Assembly: GCA_010405405.1 (NCBI GenBank)
Contig: MU004234.1
Location: forward strand, 2,151,988-2,215,987
Direction of reading: 5' to 3'
Source: Microthyrium microscopicum
Lineage: Eukaryota; Ascomycota; Dothideomycetes; Microthyriales; Microthyriaceae
DNA: 64,000 nt
A program made the position numbers and the translations under genes. Below, piece by piece: positions 37,439 through 48,559 of the stretch (position 1 is the stretch's first letter; each line of letters begins with the position of its first letter). The notes below the pieces were generated by a model. It did not search any database and was not told the DNA's origin. It saw only the letters and a program-made list of their open reading frames with translations.

Positions 37439-37879
37439 GTCTTGGTAGATGTTAATGAGTACTTGATGATTAATCCGATCATCAATCGTTTCGGCGCGAG
37501 TCCACAGATATGCAGTATAATCGCTCCCTCGCTTGGTAGGGCGACCAAAAATGGTCTTTTTCGTCAAGTGAGATGCTTTGCACTTGTTGCTCTTCCTTGG
37601 TATCCATACGATTTCGACTACTCTATCTACAAAGATGACGTTCTAGGGCGAAATCACGGTCGCGTCGTAACAACATGGATAAAGTGGAGACTTCCACACT
37701 ACTCCCTGACGCCACCAGAAATACGACGCGTAGGTCGCGCGCTATCTCGTGAGAATTACTAACTTGCGAAGGACCAGAACCATTTCTTTATATTTTGCAT
37801 TACTGACATGGGAAACGACACGGTGTTGAAGGTTTCGAACAATTAATCGAGGAATACAATGCGTCGGATCTCAACCTGA
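37439..37879. other. Region between paralogs A and B
   Basis: The first 130 bp stay open in the frame of paralog A without an ATG. A separate ATG frame near 37,600 (MDTKEEQQVQSISLDEK) could mark an original start if a small intron or frame change lies between. The rest shows nothing recognisable. Confidence 0.4.
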
Positions 37880-38035
37880 TTCAAACTCCCAAAGGTGTAT
37901 ACAAAGTTCCAACCAACTTTCGATCTGCGAGGGCACTTTCCCATCCAATTTTCCATTGATGTTCACTGTCACAGCCAACCCTTCAAGGACCACTTTTCAA
38001 AGACACCCAATGTGAAACTCAACTCAGTGATCATT
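37880..38035 (-). pseudogene. Decayed remainder of the middle domain of paralog B
   Basis: Just beyond the stop codon of paralog B, the minus strand contains HIGCL, a stop, then KVVLEGLAVTVNI. This lines up with LGFLGACRRGLAI of paralog A and CRSGLAVSLI of paralog C at the expected distance. The likeness then fades, and no trace of the C-terminal Cys domain is seen before paralog A begins. The alignment is short and by eye. Confidence 0.45.
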
Positions 38036-39468
38036 TTAGGTATTGCTGACCGAGCGGCTTTGCAGTGATTTCGCGCGAATCTGCTCGAGATTCGTTCGCA
38101 AAGCAGTGTTGTTTGGCTGTTTTTGTGCATCTTCGGACAGGATGTTTATAAACTGCTCGGATACTGTGTATCGAGGATGAGAAAGGGCTTTGAACAGTTG
38201 ATCTTGTGGGACTATCACCAAGACCTATTTCCATCATATCAGTAACACAAACACACAATGGAATAAAATCGCAATAGGGAGCATACCGAGGCTGAATGGT
38301 GACATTTTGAAGGAGCTTTAACGCTCTTTGACTTTTTCTTGGCATATGGGTTCGGAAGGAAGTCTTCCTCCCCATAGGGATCTTCATTATCCAGATTAAA
38401 CTGCCAATCCTGAATCACATCTGTTGGCTGCAAAAGACCTCTTTTGAGCACTGGCGTTCCACTAAAAGTGACGATATTGCATAAGGATGCCGTATTGTCG
38501 CTACAGCCCTTGAAATCTCCCTTACGAGAGGCGTTCGAATTATGGTCCATATTGGCCAAGAAGACGTAGAACCCATTCGGAGGACATACTGCGTGCAGTC
38601 GCTGGGCGATGATTTCTTCAGGTCCGTCCAGTTTATCGAGACGGAGACTGGCTGTATCATATGGATGGTGCATGATAGAAACTATCTTGTTTTGCGTTAG
38701 AGAACCTTTCCAGCCTTCGAGATGCTTTTTGAGATCGCTATTGAATTTCAGCATCGATTCGGCTGTAGGTGAGTAGTAGTCATCGATCAGAGTGCATGTC
38801 AGGAAGAGCCTGGCTCCACTCTCAATTAGATCGCTTTGGTGGACGACATCGTTGTACCAGGCAAACGTAGAAATCCCTTCCTCGGACGACATAACTGGCT
38901 CGAAAGAATGCTCCTCCTGGTGCCCCGGCATGAGAAAGCGAACACGGCCGCCAGAACTCCTCGATGGTAAGCACAGAACCAGCGTGCCAAAACCGTCTTC
39001 CGTTTCTCCAGAATCTTGTCGTGGGTCGAAATCGCTGCCCTTTGTAGAGAGCACCAATTTCGGGAGGGTACGGCGAAAGCCACCTCGTACCCCAAGCTTC
39101 ATCGCAACCTCCGCAACCGCAGAGTTGAAGTAACGCCCCCAGTTCGGGTTGCGGCACTCAAACTGTTCTTCTAATTCAAAGTCTAGTGTCTTCTCGTCCT
39201 GGACATGGCTTTCGTCAGTCCAGATGTTGGTCCGAACATGCTTGATGATGGCTTCGGCTTGCTCGTGATCAAAAGGTAGTTTTATACGTCCATAACCCTT
39301 GAGGTACAAGTCAGGGTCGATGTACTGAGATTCGCGATGAAAGGTCGCTATTGGGCCGTAGGGTTCCTCACGCTCGAGTATGGACAGGAGCGTATTCTTG
39401 TAAATCCATGGCTTATCGGTGGTGAAAGGAGCAAAGTCAAACTGGTCTAGGTTCCCGTATGCATTCAT
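38036..39468 (-). CDS. 2-oxoglutarate/Fe(II) oxygenase-like paralog B, C-terminally truncated
   Basis: Exons 39,468-38,287 and 38,224-38,036 give 456 residues from a true ATG. The oxygenase domain shows LVLCLPSRSSGG, STFAWYNDV and ESGARLFLT. At the metal site the first His is Arg (FDPRQDS), although Asp and the distal His (DVVHQS) remain, so the triad is incomplete and activity is doubtful. The second exon begins VLVIVPQDQLFKAL, the same splice point and motif as paralogs A and C, but it ends after about 62 codons at SVSNT. Decayed homologous sequence continues for a short way (37,880-38,035), and the C-terminal Cys domain is absent. It may still make a short protein or be a pseudogene. Confidence 0.65.
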
Positions 39469-40142
39469 GTCTTCGAAGCTATGGTGTGATGCCGCTAGGG
39501 GTCAGAAAGATTAGGAATGCAGCCAAGGGAAGATGAGAACCCTCGCGCGACTTGAGGATGAGGGAACTGCAGTTGAATATTTTGTCTTGTTCAAATTTCA
39601 AAACAGTCGGATTGGGTGGTTCGAAATGCGAACGCCACCGTTTTCGCAAAACGCGTCAACCTTGTACAAGTGGCAGGCTGGAAGAGGCGCGTTCACATCA
39701 CACGCCACATACGTAGTCTCCAAATTTGATGACACTGTTGAAGGGAATTTCTGCGCAGAAGATGAAGTTGGAAAGCTGCGTTGAGAAAATAACAGGTGTC
39801 AACAGCTACAATCCCGTTGTGGAAAACTAAGGCCTCTAACCCCATCTTTAAGGTGGATCCACATATCATGCGTACGAATAGTGTACCAGTTTTGATTAAG
39901 CGAGCAAACTGCATAGATTCGCTGCAAGAATCCAAGAACAATAGATGAATAGATATGCAGCAGCGCCCGCTTGCCAACGCGAAGCTGCGCTCGAAAATGC
40001 TTTCGATGACTCAAAGTACGTGGAAGAAGCTATCGAACTCTTTGCTTCATGATGCTGAAATCAGCCCGTAAGACTGAAAACAGCATATGAGCCCGGACTG
40101 CCCGCCCTTGACCTCTCATTTTTTTGTGAGTTAGTTAGGCAG
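39469..40142. other. Intergenic region between paralogs B and C
   Basis: About 670 bp separate the end of paralog C from the start of paralog B. No gene is supported and no remnant of a fourth paralog was noticed. Confidence 0.5.
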
Positions 40143-43100
40143 TTAGGTCAGGTCGACGACTTCTACGAACTTCCTCTTGGTTCCAACAACAGGTGCGGCG
40201 GGCCCTCTGTTGAGGTTACCGCCAGATGCTGGCATCAGGTGATGTGTGTTCGCAGGCTCTTGTGCTGGGACGTTGCCTTTCAATAGTCGTCCCACAGAAA
40301 AGTAATGATCATATTCGCTGTCAAATAGATTCTGTAGAAACGTGCTTCTGATCGTTTGGAGACTTTGATGGAATCCTTCGACTTCACTCGTCCAGCTTTT
40401 GAGCAATACGTCGTATTCTGTACGTTTCTTGGTGACCACAAGAGTAAAAGGGCTGCCGGACTGTTCAATATGAGAGTCCAGAAATCGGCCGTCAAGGTTG
40501 TATTTAAGATGCTTCCGCATCTCGCCATTGCGCCTGATATGGCATACTCGCTCAATTGGATCGGCCAGGAAGCGATCCAGCTCAAGACAAGGACTGCACG
40601 ACATGGTTGAGCACTTAACCAATGGCAAGGCCCATCCATTCCCTGGCATCGGTCTTTTACCTTCGAAGTATCTCGCGGCGTTGTCCAGTAGGCTGATGAT
40701 GAGGTCTCTGATCGCTTGCAATGTCGAGAGCCCTATCCATGCTGGCATTGATTCGGTAAGCTCGTGAATGAACGGTAATTGACGCATGACATTGTGACCA
40801 CTTTGAGAGTTTGGGTCAGAGAAGTTAAGCCAGGATGCGGTTATCACCGCATCCATCTCCTCGACGAGTTTAAGTTCCAGCATGTTACTAACCAGTCGAA
40901 GGAATTTGTTGCAAGATGTCGCTCCATAGTGAAAATTGTGGCCCGTCAGCGCAAGAGTGGACGCTTTTGCTTTCAACACAACCCTGAAAATATCAAGAAT
41001 ATCTTGGTTATTCAAAAGCTTCTTGCCCTGAGAAGCTAGAAGAAGAAGAAACTCCGTGGTATTCTCCTGCTTGCTTTCTCGCAAGAACTCCGGCACAAAA
41101 CTGAACCAAGAAATTAGCTTCATGTCGAAGAACGTTTGTTGCACAATGGCCACACGATGAAGAAGTTCACTGCCATCCGCTCCTCTAGAGACTTACTTGT
41201 CGAAAAACCAATCGCGCCCATTAAAGTGGAGGAGGTTTAGAACTATTGGCATCTGTTGCGTAGACAAAGAGTGCGCAAACGACGGTACCTTTTCGCATAG
41301 CAGTGAAGATATCCAAGTTTTGAAGTCGACTCTCAAGGCGCCTCCTGACAGGAGAGGTGTTATAGCTACAAATATCTTGAACAAATTCGGAACAGTCATC
41401 GGAGGGGTGATATCGAGGAGCCTAAAACATGTTAGCGAAGAAAAATGAAGGCGATGTTTCACCAACCATTGTTTCCATTGGGGCGAGTAACCGCCTATTT
41501 CAGAAGCCTTTTGGTTGATCGTGCTAGCGATACTTTCGGCCACCGACAGTGGGAAGCTGTTGTATATCAGGGAAACTGCGAGGCCGCTGCGACAGATTTC
41601 TGGAAACCCGAGTCGTATACTCCAGTCAATCACCAAGGCCAGCTTTTGCAATTTCCATTTAGAAGAAAGCTTTAGAAACGCTTCAACATCGCAGCGTAGT
41701 CTAGTATTGCCTGGCTGCTGGAGTGACTGTCTGCAAAGACTAATCAGAAACTCGTCTGGTATTGGATTGTAGTCGCCTCGAATAGCTTGGTAGAGTCGAC
41801 TTTGTGGCACTATCATCACGACCTAGATCTCATCAGCTCTCATTTCCCGCAACAATGCGGTGTGGTCAAAGTTTTGCAGAATCTGCCCTTCACAGGTTCC
41901 GGTGTTCTGGAAAGCAATCTTCTAGTTGATAATAGGTAGTGAGCGGGACATACCGAATTGTGATAGCGAAGAGATGGGGGCATACTCTCATTGCCAGTGA
42001 ACTCACCCTCCTCTTCACTGTCTGGAGTGCGTTGGAATGGTTCATCCTGAAGTATATCTTCTATCTCAACTGACACCTTGTCTGTTACCGGTACGCCAGT
42101 CAGGGTTCTAATATTTTTCAAGGTGGTATCATCTCCAAGATCATCGTCATCGCCATAGTCTTCTATATGCCAATGATCCAGAGTCGCCAGAAAGATATAG
42201 AACCCTTTGACTGATGAGACCGTCTTCAATTGTTGCACTACTGCCTTATCACGCCCTTTTAGGCTTTGGAGCTTGAGGCTTTCTTGAGAGTACTGATGAT
42301 CCAGAATGTAAATTTGTTGGTTGGATGAAAAGTGGTCGTGCCAGCCAGCAAGCACACGTTGAGTGAGAATGTCCTGTTTCAGCATTAGACCAGCAGAGCT
42401 CTTGGAAATCCCGGAAGCACTTTGGATTAAATTGTAGGTCAAAACCAAGCGATATCCACTCTCCACGGGTTTAATCTCGTGAGTAACATCAGAATACCAG
42501 GCGAGAGTTGAAAAATCGAATGTGGACCTCGGAGCTGTTTTGAATATTTTTGTGCTTCCAGCGTGAGAGACGTGTACCTCGCCACCAGTATGCTTCGATG
42601 GCAGACACACGACGAGAGTGCCAAACATACCCAACACTTTTTCGGTATCTTTATGGGGCTTGAAGAACGCCCCCGTCTCGTATAACAGTAACTTATAGAG
42701 TTGTGCATCAATCGAGCCCTTCACCCCTAGTTCTTGGCCTGCTTTGTTGACTAACGCGGTGATATAAGCAGTCCAGGTAGGATTCTCGCATTGAAACTGG
42801 TTGGAATTGAGCTCCCAGGTGTTCCGGACAGAGGTGTCAACAAGGGTCTCGTTGCCTTTGCCAAAAGGCGCCTGTTGGCTAACGTTGATAATAGCTTGAG
42901 CTTCGCGTGGTAACAAGGGCAGAGGAATAAGTCCACGTCCCTCGATATTCAAGCCTGGATTCACAAATGTTGGGGTGTGGTACTCTGCTGCAAAGGAGCC
43001 AGCAGTCTCGACGCCGTCAAGTAGCTCACACAGCTTGGTCTTGGTTTCCGATTCTGGGGTGGACTCGCTCCCATCGTCTTCATCGTCTTCGTCGTCTTCT

Positions 43101-43246
43101 TCGTCCTCATCATCTTCACCGTCCTCATCCTCTTCGCTCGTCTCCGGAACTTCATCACTGGGGTTCTCGTCAAATGCCTCGTTGCTGACTTCATTGGCCC
43201 TCGGTGGATATGAATCACCTCTCATGCTTGCATTGCGGAATGGCAT
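40143..43246 (-). CDS. Three-domain 2-oxoglutarate/Fe(II) oxygenase, paralog C (apparently intact)
   Basis: Exons 43,246-41,954, 41,822-41,197 and 41,100-40,143 give 958 residues with correct phases. Residues 31-69 are mostly Asp and Glu. The oxygenase domain (about 95-280) resembles prolyl 4-hydroxylase-type enzymes: FKPHKDTEK supplies His198 and Asp200, FGTLVVCLPSKHTGG follows, SDVTHE gives His256 and ESGYRLVLT gives Arg266 for 2-oxoglutarate. After residue 431 comes a middle domain opening VVMIVPQSRLYQAI, then from about 640 a C-terminal domain with GWALPLVKCSTMSCSPC, LDRFLADPIE and FTLVVTKK, perhaps zinc binding through its Cys residues. The end, GTKRKFVEVVDLT, looks like a nuclear-type basic tail, which is weak evidence. 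The likely chemistry is hydroxylation of a protein or nucleic acid side group; the substrate is unknown. It is the only array copy with a full metal triad. Confidence 0.82.
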
Positions 43247-43669
43247 AACTGTTAAATTGTCACCAATGTAATCTTGATCGCTGAACTATGGTACTGGACG
43301 CGACATGCAGTAACGCGTCGAAAACACGCCATCACGTGAATAACGCCACCGACTTTTCCCCTTCTTTTCGGAGTTGATCTTTTCAAACTTGTTCATCCAT
43401 CTCCTTTTCGGCCATTATGATTGCTTTGGTGATCATTTATAGCTCTACAGGATCAAATGGAACCGGAAAGCCCCGTGACGATTGATTTAGCTACAGTATG
43501 ATGACAGAACCTGCTCATTGTTTACCCTGCTACCTCTTGCGTACTCAGATAGGTATGGAGGTACATGTGTATGAATGGAGGCTTGTTTCCAATCTTGTTG
43601 GCACTTCCATGAAATATGCAAGAGATTTCTTGTCAATGACATTCGACCAAAACTTGCAACGCAAGAAGC
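43247..43669. other. Short intergenic region between laccase and paralog C
   Basis: About 420 bp hold the promoter of paralog C and the laccase 3' end, both on the minus strand. Nothing specific is recognised. Confidence 0.5.
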
Positions 43670-46220
43670 TCAATTTTGATCCGGGAGAAAGCGGCCACGC
43701 ACCCAGTCCTCCCACTCACTGCATGTTTGTTTCATGGCGGAAGGTATAGTAGAAAGACTGCGAACCTTGTCTGGGTGTTCCTACAGAACCGCAACGGTTA
43801 GCATGTGAGGCACAATTTCAAGGACTAATATTACCAGGAAGTTCATTACAAGGCCATCGGAGACATGCCATGGAATGTGGCAATGGAACGGCCATAGTCC
43901 TGGGTTATCAGCTTTGTACTGGAAAACAATATGACCATTTGGTACAACAATCTGCGTATCTCTGCGAATGGGATTCTTCAAATTAAGAGTCTTCTCGTCC
44001 CAATTACCAGTGCCTTCTGCGAGAACCATCATGTCGTGCCCATGAAGATGAATGGCATGTGCGTTTTGCATGTAAGTTGGGTTATTCAGCACCACTCGTA
44101 TTGTTTGATTTGAAGCAAAGTCATACACTTGGTCGAACTAAAGAAACTTTAGATTCGATAGCACGGAAGAGTACAGAAGACATATTTTTGGAACTTACAG
44201 ACGACCACTTCTGGCTGGCGATACCCTGATTCGCCTTCGAAAGTAGTGGGGTGCTATAGTTCCCTTTGAATGTTTCCGGAAAGTTGAAAGAGAACATGAG
44301 ATGGCCGGTAGAGTTGATGGTGTAGAAAGTATTGAATGTTCTGATCGTTGTGGGCTCTTCCGCATCCATTGGGTAATATGGCTTCGAAAGTGGTAGTGGA
44401 TCCTTTGCAGAGAGTCAGCCGGCATCCGAAACAATTCAAAGACTCGGTTTCTCTTACGCCTGCACACCAGGAACTATTATCAACCTGCGCCTTTGATTTC
44501 GGCTCCAATGTCAAATCTGCTTTTGGATATCGGACCATCGCCATGGCTTCTCCCTGCCACGTCAAACTGCACCATGCGACCCTGGAGCGAGCCCAGAAGG
44601 ATTCACCATCGTTACCAGTGGCGGTGACGATTACATCGCTTCGTTGGCCGACCTGTGTAGCATGTTAGATTTCCCACGCACGCGGGTTGAAGGACAAAAC
44701 TCACTGCCAGCGTGACGATATTGGTCTCATAAGGTTCAATTTGTGTGTAGTCAGTTGCAACCACAGTCAAGTTATGCCCATCGATTCCGAATTTTTGCGT
44801 TCCATCCCCGCCGACATTCGCTAGTCTTAACTTATATCGTTTGCCCTTCTCAAAATTCAGGGTCTGTAGCTGACGCTTCCATCCTGATGAACAGTTTTTG
44901 GCTTCCGTTGAGCCACAATTGTTGTAAGCTCCCTTTCCATTGATTAAATTGGCACTTGCAATTGGTAGAAGTCCAAGAAGCTGGGATAGCCATCAGCAAA
45001 TGTGGTCGGCTTATGGAGTATGAATATTTTCTTTACTTTCGGAATGTTGACAATATCTTGGAGACGTACTCTCATCACTTCTTCGTTCACAGCCTCGTAG
45101 CTCTCGTGTCTCCAGTCGTGAAGAAGTACAGGACCGAGATCGACTTCAAAATCAACGTGATCTGGGCCGTAGATTACCATTGCTATTATATTTGTGAGCT
45201 CTTATGTGAATCAAAGTCTTGCGGCTGACCTTACCTCCAGTGATGCCGTCGACATACTGAGAACTGTAGTGAGAGTGATACCATGAAGTACCCTATTTCC
45301 TGTCTTAGTCTGCTGTGTTCTAATGCAGTATAAAACCTACATATCGGTCTCTTCAAAACTGTTAGCTGATTCCATTCTAAGCGAGAATGATCACATACGC
45401 CCTGAAACGGTATTTCATCTGCTTGTTTGGGGCTATTGCACATTGCTGAAAACTTGTCAGTGACAACTTGGGCTGCGTCCATCATACCTACTGATATACC
45501 AGGCACGCCATCCATCCACGGAGTCTCTCTCTGCTGAAGTCTACAACATCAGCATCTAAGTTTGGAAAGCATTGTGATATAATTACCCATGCCAGTGAAT
45601 CGCTGCTCCCTCCTCTGGACTTGTGATATTATTTATTAGATCGACTTCTATCCAATCACCCCAATTTGCTTCAATCATCGGCTGTGGTTCAGTAACATTA
45701 GCCAAAGCTCTTTGCTAGGTGTATCGCAAACTCGAAGCAGCCGCAATACATACTCCAGGAAATTGACCATTGACGAGAATGACATCTTTGTTGAAACCAT
45801 CTGGAGCGATTTTAGATCTGCTCAAAGTGAACTTGTACTTTCGAGTCATTCCTTGTTTTTGTGAGTTGCAATGATACTTAGCGATCGAAGTGACAAGTTA
45901 CCTGTACTCGGTGTCCCCAGATATGGGTCAGTATTTTTACTCGTTCGGTCTCCCCATGGTGCTACACCAGGCTTTGAATTCTACAAAGATTAGCCTAGAC
46001 TTGCGCTTATGCCTCCAATTCGATAGCGTACGGCGTATGGTAGAAACCGCGGAAGAGGAGCCCCTATATCAGAAGTTAATCTGACGAAATTATTGACCTG
46101 AACTCGAAATCACAACAAAATGGCAACTCAAGAAGTGTACGAACCATAATTAGGATATTCCACATGGGCAAACACCAATACCGTCCAGAAATGAATAATC
46201 AGCGAAATCGAGAGTTTCAT
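43670..46220 (-). CDS. Laccase-like multicopper oxidase (secreted), 14 exons
   Basis: Fourteen exons were reconstructed: 46,220-46,145, 46,063-46,032, 45,980-45,902, 45,851-45,754, 45,681-45,587, 45,540-45,492, 45,445-45,395, 45,292-45,235, 45,182-45,070, 44,980-44,705, 44,652-44,458, 44,402-44,199, 44,137-43,835 and 43,780-43,670. They total 1,740 nt, 579 residues, in phase. Exons 1-2 are the least certain. A signal peptide starts MKLSISLIIHFWTVLVFAH. Copper motifs are complete: IHWHG, WYHSHYSSQ, HAIHLHGHD and HCHIPWHVSDGL. VNGQFPGP and IEANWGDWIEVDL are typical of ascomycete laccases. It oxidises phenols or similar donors with oxygen outside the cell; roles in melanin, lignin or toxin-phenol turnover are all possible. 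The C-terminal DSGL plug of many ascomycete laccases is absent; it ends RFLPDQN. Intron density is far higher than in neighbouring genes. Confidence 0.9.
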
Positions 46221-46883
46221 TGTACAACTAACTGTACGAGCGAGCCCCAATGATAGAGCCTGTCTGCGATCAGAGAAATCGATAATAGTGTCGTTCCGCT
46301 TCGAATCAGAAATCATAAAAACATCGCTCCAGCTTTATAGATTATGTTCACTTTTCTTGCTTAGAGATAATATGCCCCACCGATTCACAAGTGTGGTGGC
46401 GCATCTCCACTTCACGCTACTTTAACACTGTAAGGAAAGCATGGGAGTTGTTTAAACTTCAGACTTTATCTTACAATGGTTCGGATAGCCAAGCAGACCC
46501 TAAGCCCTCGGCCCGCTGAGCCAGCATAAACCCTGAAGTAAGGCCATTTGACGAACCGAATGAAGTGTTTCAATCTTGAAGGGACCACAATCCGGGGAGC
46601 GGTTTCTCGGTTGGCTTCCATACATTGTCCAGGGACAAACACGCGGGACGGAGTATATTGAGATGAAGGTCCCCCGGTACGAGCTGAAAAGATCAAGATG
46701 TGTGAGTAAGATCTCCAATCATGTTATCTTGGGATGTACTTACAGTAGATTCATTCGCTATAATAACAGCATCAACTAATATCCAATCATAACAATGAGT
46801 ATTCGTAGCACAGCGAAACACTAGTAGCCATGCAAAGCAGATTGCTATACTCATCACCAACCATCTCAAGCGGCGATATCCCA
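46221..46883. other. Intergenic region upstream of the laccase
   Basis: This 660-bp region lies between the laccase start and the ATG16 end, both on the minus strand. A run of short open frames shows no family signal. It probably contains the laccase promoter. Confidence 0.5.
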
Positions 46884-47469
46884 TCACCATTTGCTCTTGT
46901 CGTTCATTTCTTCCGCCTCGCGTCCCACCCGAGCCATCCATCGATCCACCAACTCTTTATTCTCCTTTGTCAACTGCTCTGCCTTCTGCTCGCTCATATG
47001 TAGCTGCAGATTCAGACTCGCCATCTCATCCTGCACATGCTCCACAAGCTTGCGGTTCTCCTTGATCTCCTCGTTCCGGTCCTTGACACGTACCTGCAGA
47101 GTGGAGATTTCCTTGTCGCGTCGCTCGAGGATTTGCGCTTGTTTGGTGTGCTCGGCTTTAATGAGGTTGAGGGAAGCGACTTCTGCTTCGAGGGCGGCAC
47201 GAGCTTGCTGGGCGGCTTGTAGTGAGGTACGCAAAGCAGCTGTGTCGGCGGGCTGTTTTGCAGTGCTAGCTGTTTGAGTTGTCGATGATGTAGGTGAGTT
47301 GCTGGAAGCTGTGGCAAGGCGATCGGCAATTTTGGTGTCTATTACGTTGTTAGAGAAGTATATGGGAGGATAAGAATTAGTTACATTGATCTATTATGGT
47401 GAATTGCCCTTGTTCTCGTTGGTCTCTCTGTTCGAGATTTGTTATGTATTCTCGAATGCCTGCTTCCAT
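46884..47469 (-). CDS. ATG16: Autophagy protein Atg16
   Basis: Exons 47,469-47,385 and 47,338-46,884 (46-bp intron) give 179 residues, within the usual 150-200 of fungal Atg16. The N-terminal helix [20 protein letters not shown] and then YTKIADRLA form the Atg5-binding region. A Ser/Thr-rich linker follows, then a coiled coil over about residues 65-165 that dimerises the protein. The end [18 protein letters not shown] is a recognisable fungal Atg16 signature. As part of the Atg12-Atg5-Atg16 complex it directs lipidation of Atg8 at the growing autophagosome. It lacks the WD40 domain of animal ATG16L1, as expected for fungi. It is divergent from the GH81 gene across a 1.1-kb spacer. Confidence 0.88.
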
Positions 47470-48559
47470 TTTGGCGATGAGATCAAATCAATTACGTATG
47501 ACGGGCGTGGAAAAAAGTAGATGATCTATATGAAAGCGGTCTCAAAAAGTAAAGTTGCGAGGTTTCAAGTTCTGGAACGGCTCGGAAGCTTGCCGTCAGG
47601 TGCAAACGACAAGTCGTGCGCAGTTGCACCCAAGGCTGAGTTGTGAGACCTGCTAGATAATGACAGGTGGTGCAAACGGGTCCTACGACCGAAGAGTAAA
47701 CAACGTGATACAAGTCAGAATTGGTGGTTAAATGTGGAGATGGAAGGAGCTCGAGGCCTTCATCAGGTTGATGCAAACGTCTGTGCACCGGTTGCACTAG
47801 CCTATTTGAGGATGTGGTGATAATTTCTGTTGGTGTAACATTGCAATTATGTGACATGGTGGCAGCATTTGCGATTTAGACCTTGAAAAGCTAGCTGATT
47901 GGGACTTATAGATCTCTTTTGGATTATGGTCGAGTTTCGAGTCTATAGGAAGCTTTGTTAAGTCATGAATGCTCAGTGATTTTAGGCGTACAGCATTATA
48001 TAGAACATCCCTTGCCTGAAGTCATGAAAGAATAGAGGCACGCGCTTCGCGAAGACGCGACTAAGACCCAGTCAGCTACAAGATATAGTCTTGGGACCTC
48101 GGAGAGCTTCTTGGATTTGTCCCATGTTACTAGCAACCTTACCTCTCGAGTTCATTGTGAATCAGGCGCATCGGATCAAGCGGATATCGCTCATACACAA
48201 ATGCACGACAGCTTCATGATTTTCTTTAGTAAGAGCTACGTGAATACTTGGACCACTGTAAGACATATACGAAATCTTGAAGTTTGCATCATGATACTTA
48301 TATGTGGTTGGCAGACCAGCAGGGTTGTACTCAAGTTCTGACCATATCTTTTGGCAACAACCACATGAATCGGGCAGTCGCGACGTTGATATGACCGCAT
48401 AGACACCAGTTGGACTGCGGAACACGATTAAAGTTCTCAAGATCTTTTTCTCGCTCTATCTTTGATTTAGAACCAGTCGTCAACAAAGTCACTCATTACC
48501 ATTTTCACACTTTCGACCCTTTCCAAAATCTTCGAGCCAGGAACCACCGTGCCCTCATC
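47470..48559. other. Divergent promoter region between ATG16 and GH81 glucanase
   Basis: This 1.09-kb region is gene-free. It carries a near-palindromic GCACGCGCTTCGCGAAGACGCG around 48,040. Open frames lack homology. Both promoters should lie here. Confidence 0.5.
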
